From an uncultured Polymorphobacter sp. (lineage in GTDB: Bacteria > Pseudomonadota > Alphaproteobacteria > Sphingomonadales > Sphingomonadaceae), in the NCBI GenBank assembly GCA_937894055.1, contig CALDHQ010000613.1, positions 1-6,377 on the forward strand: 6,377 nt of DNA, in the 5' to 3' direction. Position 1 is the stretch's first letter, and every line of letters starts with the position of its first letter. The translations under genes were made by a program, and so were the position numbers. The notes under the pieces are model-generated. The model made no database searches and was not told where the DNA came from. It saw only the letters and a program-made list of their open reading frames with translations. Shown here piece after piece: positions 6,053 through 6,377 of the stretch.

Positions 6053-6139
6053 CTCGGGGCTTCGCTGGCCACGCTGCGCCAGACCCACGCGCGTCGGCTG
6101 GTGGGCCGGCGCACCCTTGTGCTGGTCATCACCGATGGG
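6032..6139 (+). pseudogene. Internal fragment of a VWA/CoxE-like protein
   Basis: This plus-strand frame reads DFAGGTQLGASLATLRQTHA and then RRLVGRRTLVLVITDG. The pattern GGT-x-x-G-x-SLA, about 20 residues, then RRTLVLVI(S/T)DG matches the second half of VWA domains in CoxE-like proteins, where GGT carries the metal-site Thr and the DG its Asp. CoxE-like proteins usually work beside MoxR ATPases in metalloenzyme maturation. There is no start, stop or ribosome site, and the match ends at the DG. It lies on the strand opposite to tsaC and overlaps its truncated 5' end by a few codons. It is recognised by pattern from a short stretch, so the family call is moderate. Confidence 0.45.
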
Positions 6140-6238
6140 AGCCTTGGCGCGGAACCAGGTCTGGCTCTCGGGCTCGCGTGCTGCGGGGGGCTTGCCATCA
6201 AAGATGCTGGTGCCGTCCACCGGGCGCATTTCGATGGG
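6134..6238 (-). other. Unidentified minus-strand open stretch between two fragments
   Basis: The minus frame here reads IEMRPVDGTSIFDGKPPAAR followed by EPESQTWFRAKAPI. Its composition looks more protein-like than the plus-strand alternatives, one of which includes an unlikely ACCGG run. I do not recognise the family. It has no start or stop of its own. It may be a third foreign fragment of about 100 bp placed between the CoxE-like and GlpD-like pieces, or simply noncoding sequence. It shares a frame with the upstream extension of tsaC, which I regard as coincidence. Confidence 0.25.
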
Positions 6239-6377
6239 CCGGGGCTGGTTGATCCACTGAGCTTCCTGTTTCCGCACTATCAGGGCCAGTTTCCCGGGCC
6301 GCGGGTGTTTGGCGGCGTGCTGGCGGTGTATGACGCATTGGCCGGCAAGCGCAACCACCTGTACTACCCGTTGCAGC
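6239..6377 (+). pseudogene. Fragment of an FAD-dependent glycerol-3-phosphate dehydrogenase (GlpD-like), both ends missing
   Basis: The plus-strand frame, open to the window edge, encodes GLVDPLSFLFPHYQGQFPGP followed by RVFGGVLAVYDALAGKRNHL. This resembles the segment of GlpD-type enzymes after the GLRYL region, where an APxLVxPL...P stretch leads into a hydrophobic helix ending YD-x-LAG-(K/R). The family oxidises glycerol-3-phosphate to dihydroxyacetone phosphate at the inner membrane, passing electrons to quinone. The first hundred or so residues, including the FAD-binding GxGxxG motif, are absent: the resemblance begins abruptly at PGLVDP and the sequence before it is unrelated. The right end runs out of the window, so a longer 3' part may exist beyond it. 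The family call rests on remembered pattern, not on alignment. Confidence 0.55.

Noticed and set aside
6053..6358. N-terminal extension of TsaC by about 100 residues
   Set aside because: The residues do not resemble TsaC/Sua5, and parts of the same DNA read as other gene families on the opposite strand. The open frame is accidental.
1..6377. A new defence, mobile or biosynthetic system
   Set aside because: Every complete gene belongs to a housekeeping or exported-protein family, or is a lone protein of unknown function. No nuclease, integrase, toxin pair, reverse transcriptase or biosynthetic core gene is visible.

Overview
The window is GC-rich. Its codon use, its secreted-protein repertoire and a PEPxxWA-type C-terminal sorting signal all point to an alphaproteobacterium, most likely a member of the Sphingomonadales. 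This is inferred from protein family resemblance and composition; no search was run. All confidently called complete genes lie on the minus strand, so the biological reading order runs from high to low coordinates.

Layout from right to left: a long-form threonylcarbamoyl-AMP synthase (TsaC/Sua5, 5186 to about 6052) that has lost its start; an aquaporin Z (4407-5105); a 227-bp intergenic region holding three hairpins, one a perfect 20-bp inverted repeat; a secreted S9-family serine peptidase with a beta-propeller-like N-terminal half (2131-4179); a short exported, cysteine-containing protein with a PEPxxWA-CTERM anchor (1463-2074); a 264-bp spacer with a GC-rich hairpin; a secreted EF-hand protein (749-1198) and, 16 bp further on, a DUF3011-type secreted protein with an Asn/Tyr-rich stretch (154-732). 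The EF-hand/DUF3011 pair is probably one transcript ended by the hairpin at 118-144. The peptidase and the CTERM protein are 56 bp apart and may be cotranscribed. Apart from tRNA modification (TsaC) and water transport (AqpZ), the genes encode envelope or exported proteins with no obvious shared pathway.

The right end, about 6032-6377, does not read as normal chromosome. TsaC coding stops making sense just upstream of its first conserved motif. It is followed by three pieces of roughly 100-140 bp in alternating orientation: a plus-strand VWA/CoxE-like fragment, a minus-strand stretch of unknown identity, and a plus-strand fragment of an FAD-dependent glycerol-3-phosphate dehydrogenase-like protein. 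None has its own start or stop. Piece sizes near short-read length, and possible short shared sequence at the first join, make a contig-end assembly or amplification chimera the leading explanation. A real rearrangement is the alternative.

I found no tRNA, rRNA, CRISPR array, insertion sequence or convincing new multi-gene system. The most interesting items are the mosaic end, the long perfect inverted repeat downstream of aqpZ, the EF-hand/DUF3011 secreted pair, and an Ala in place of the selectivity-filter Thr in the aquaporin.
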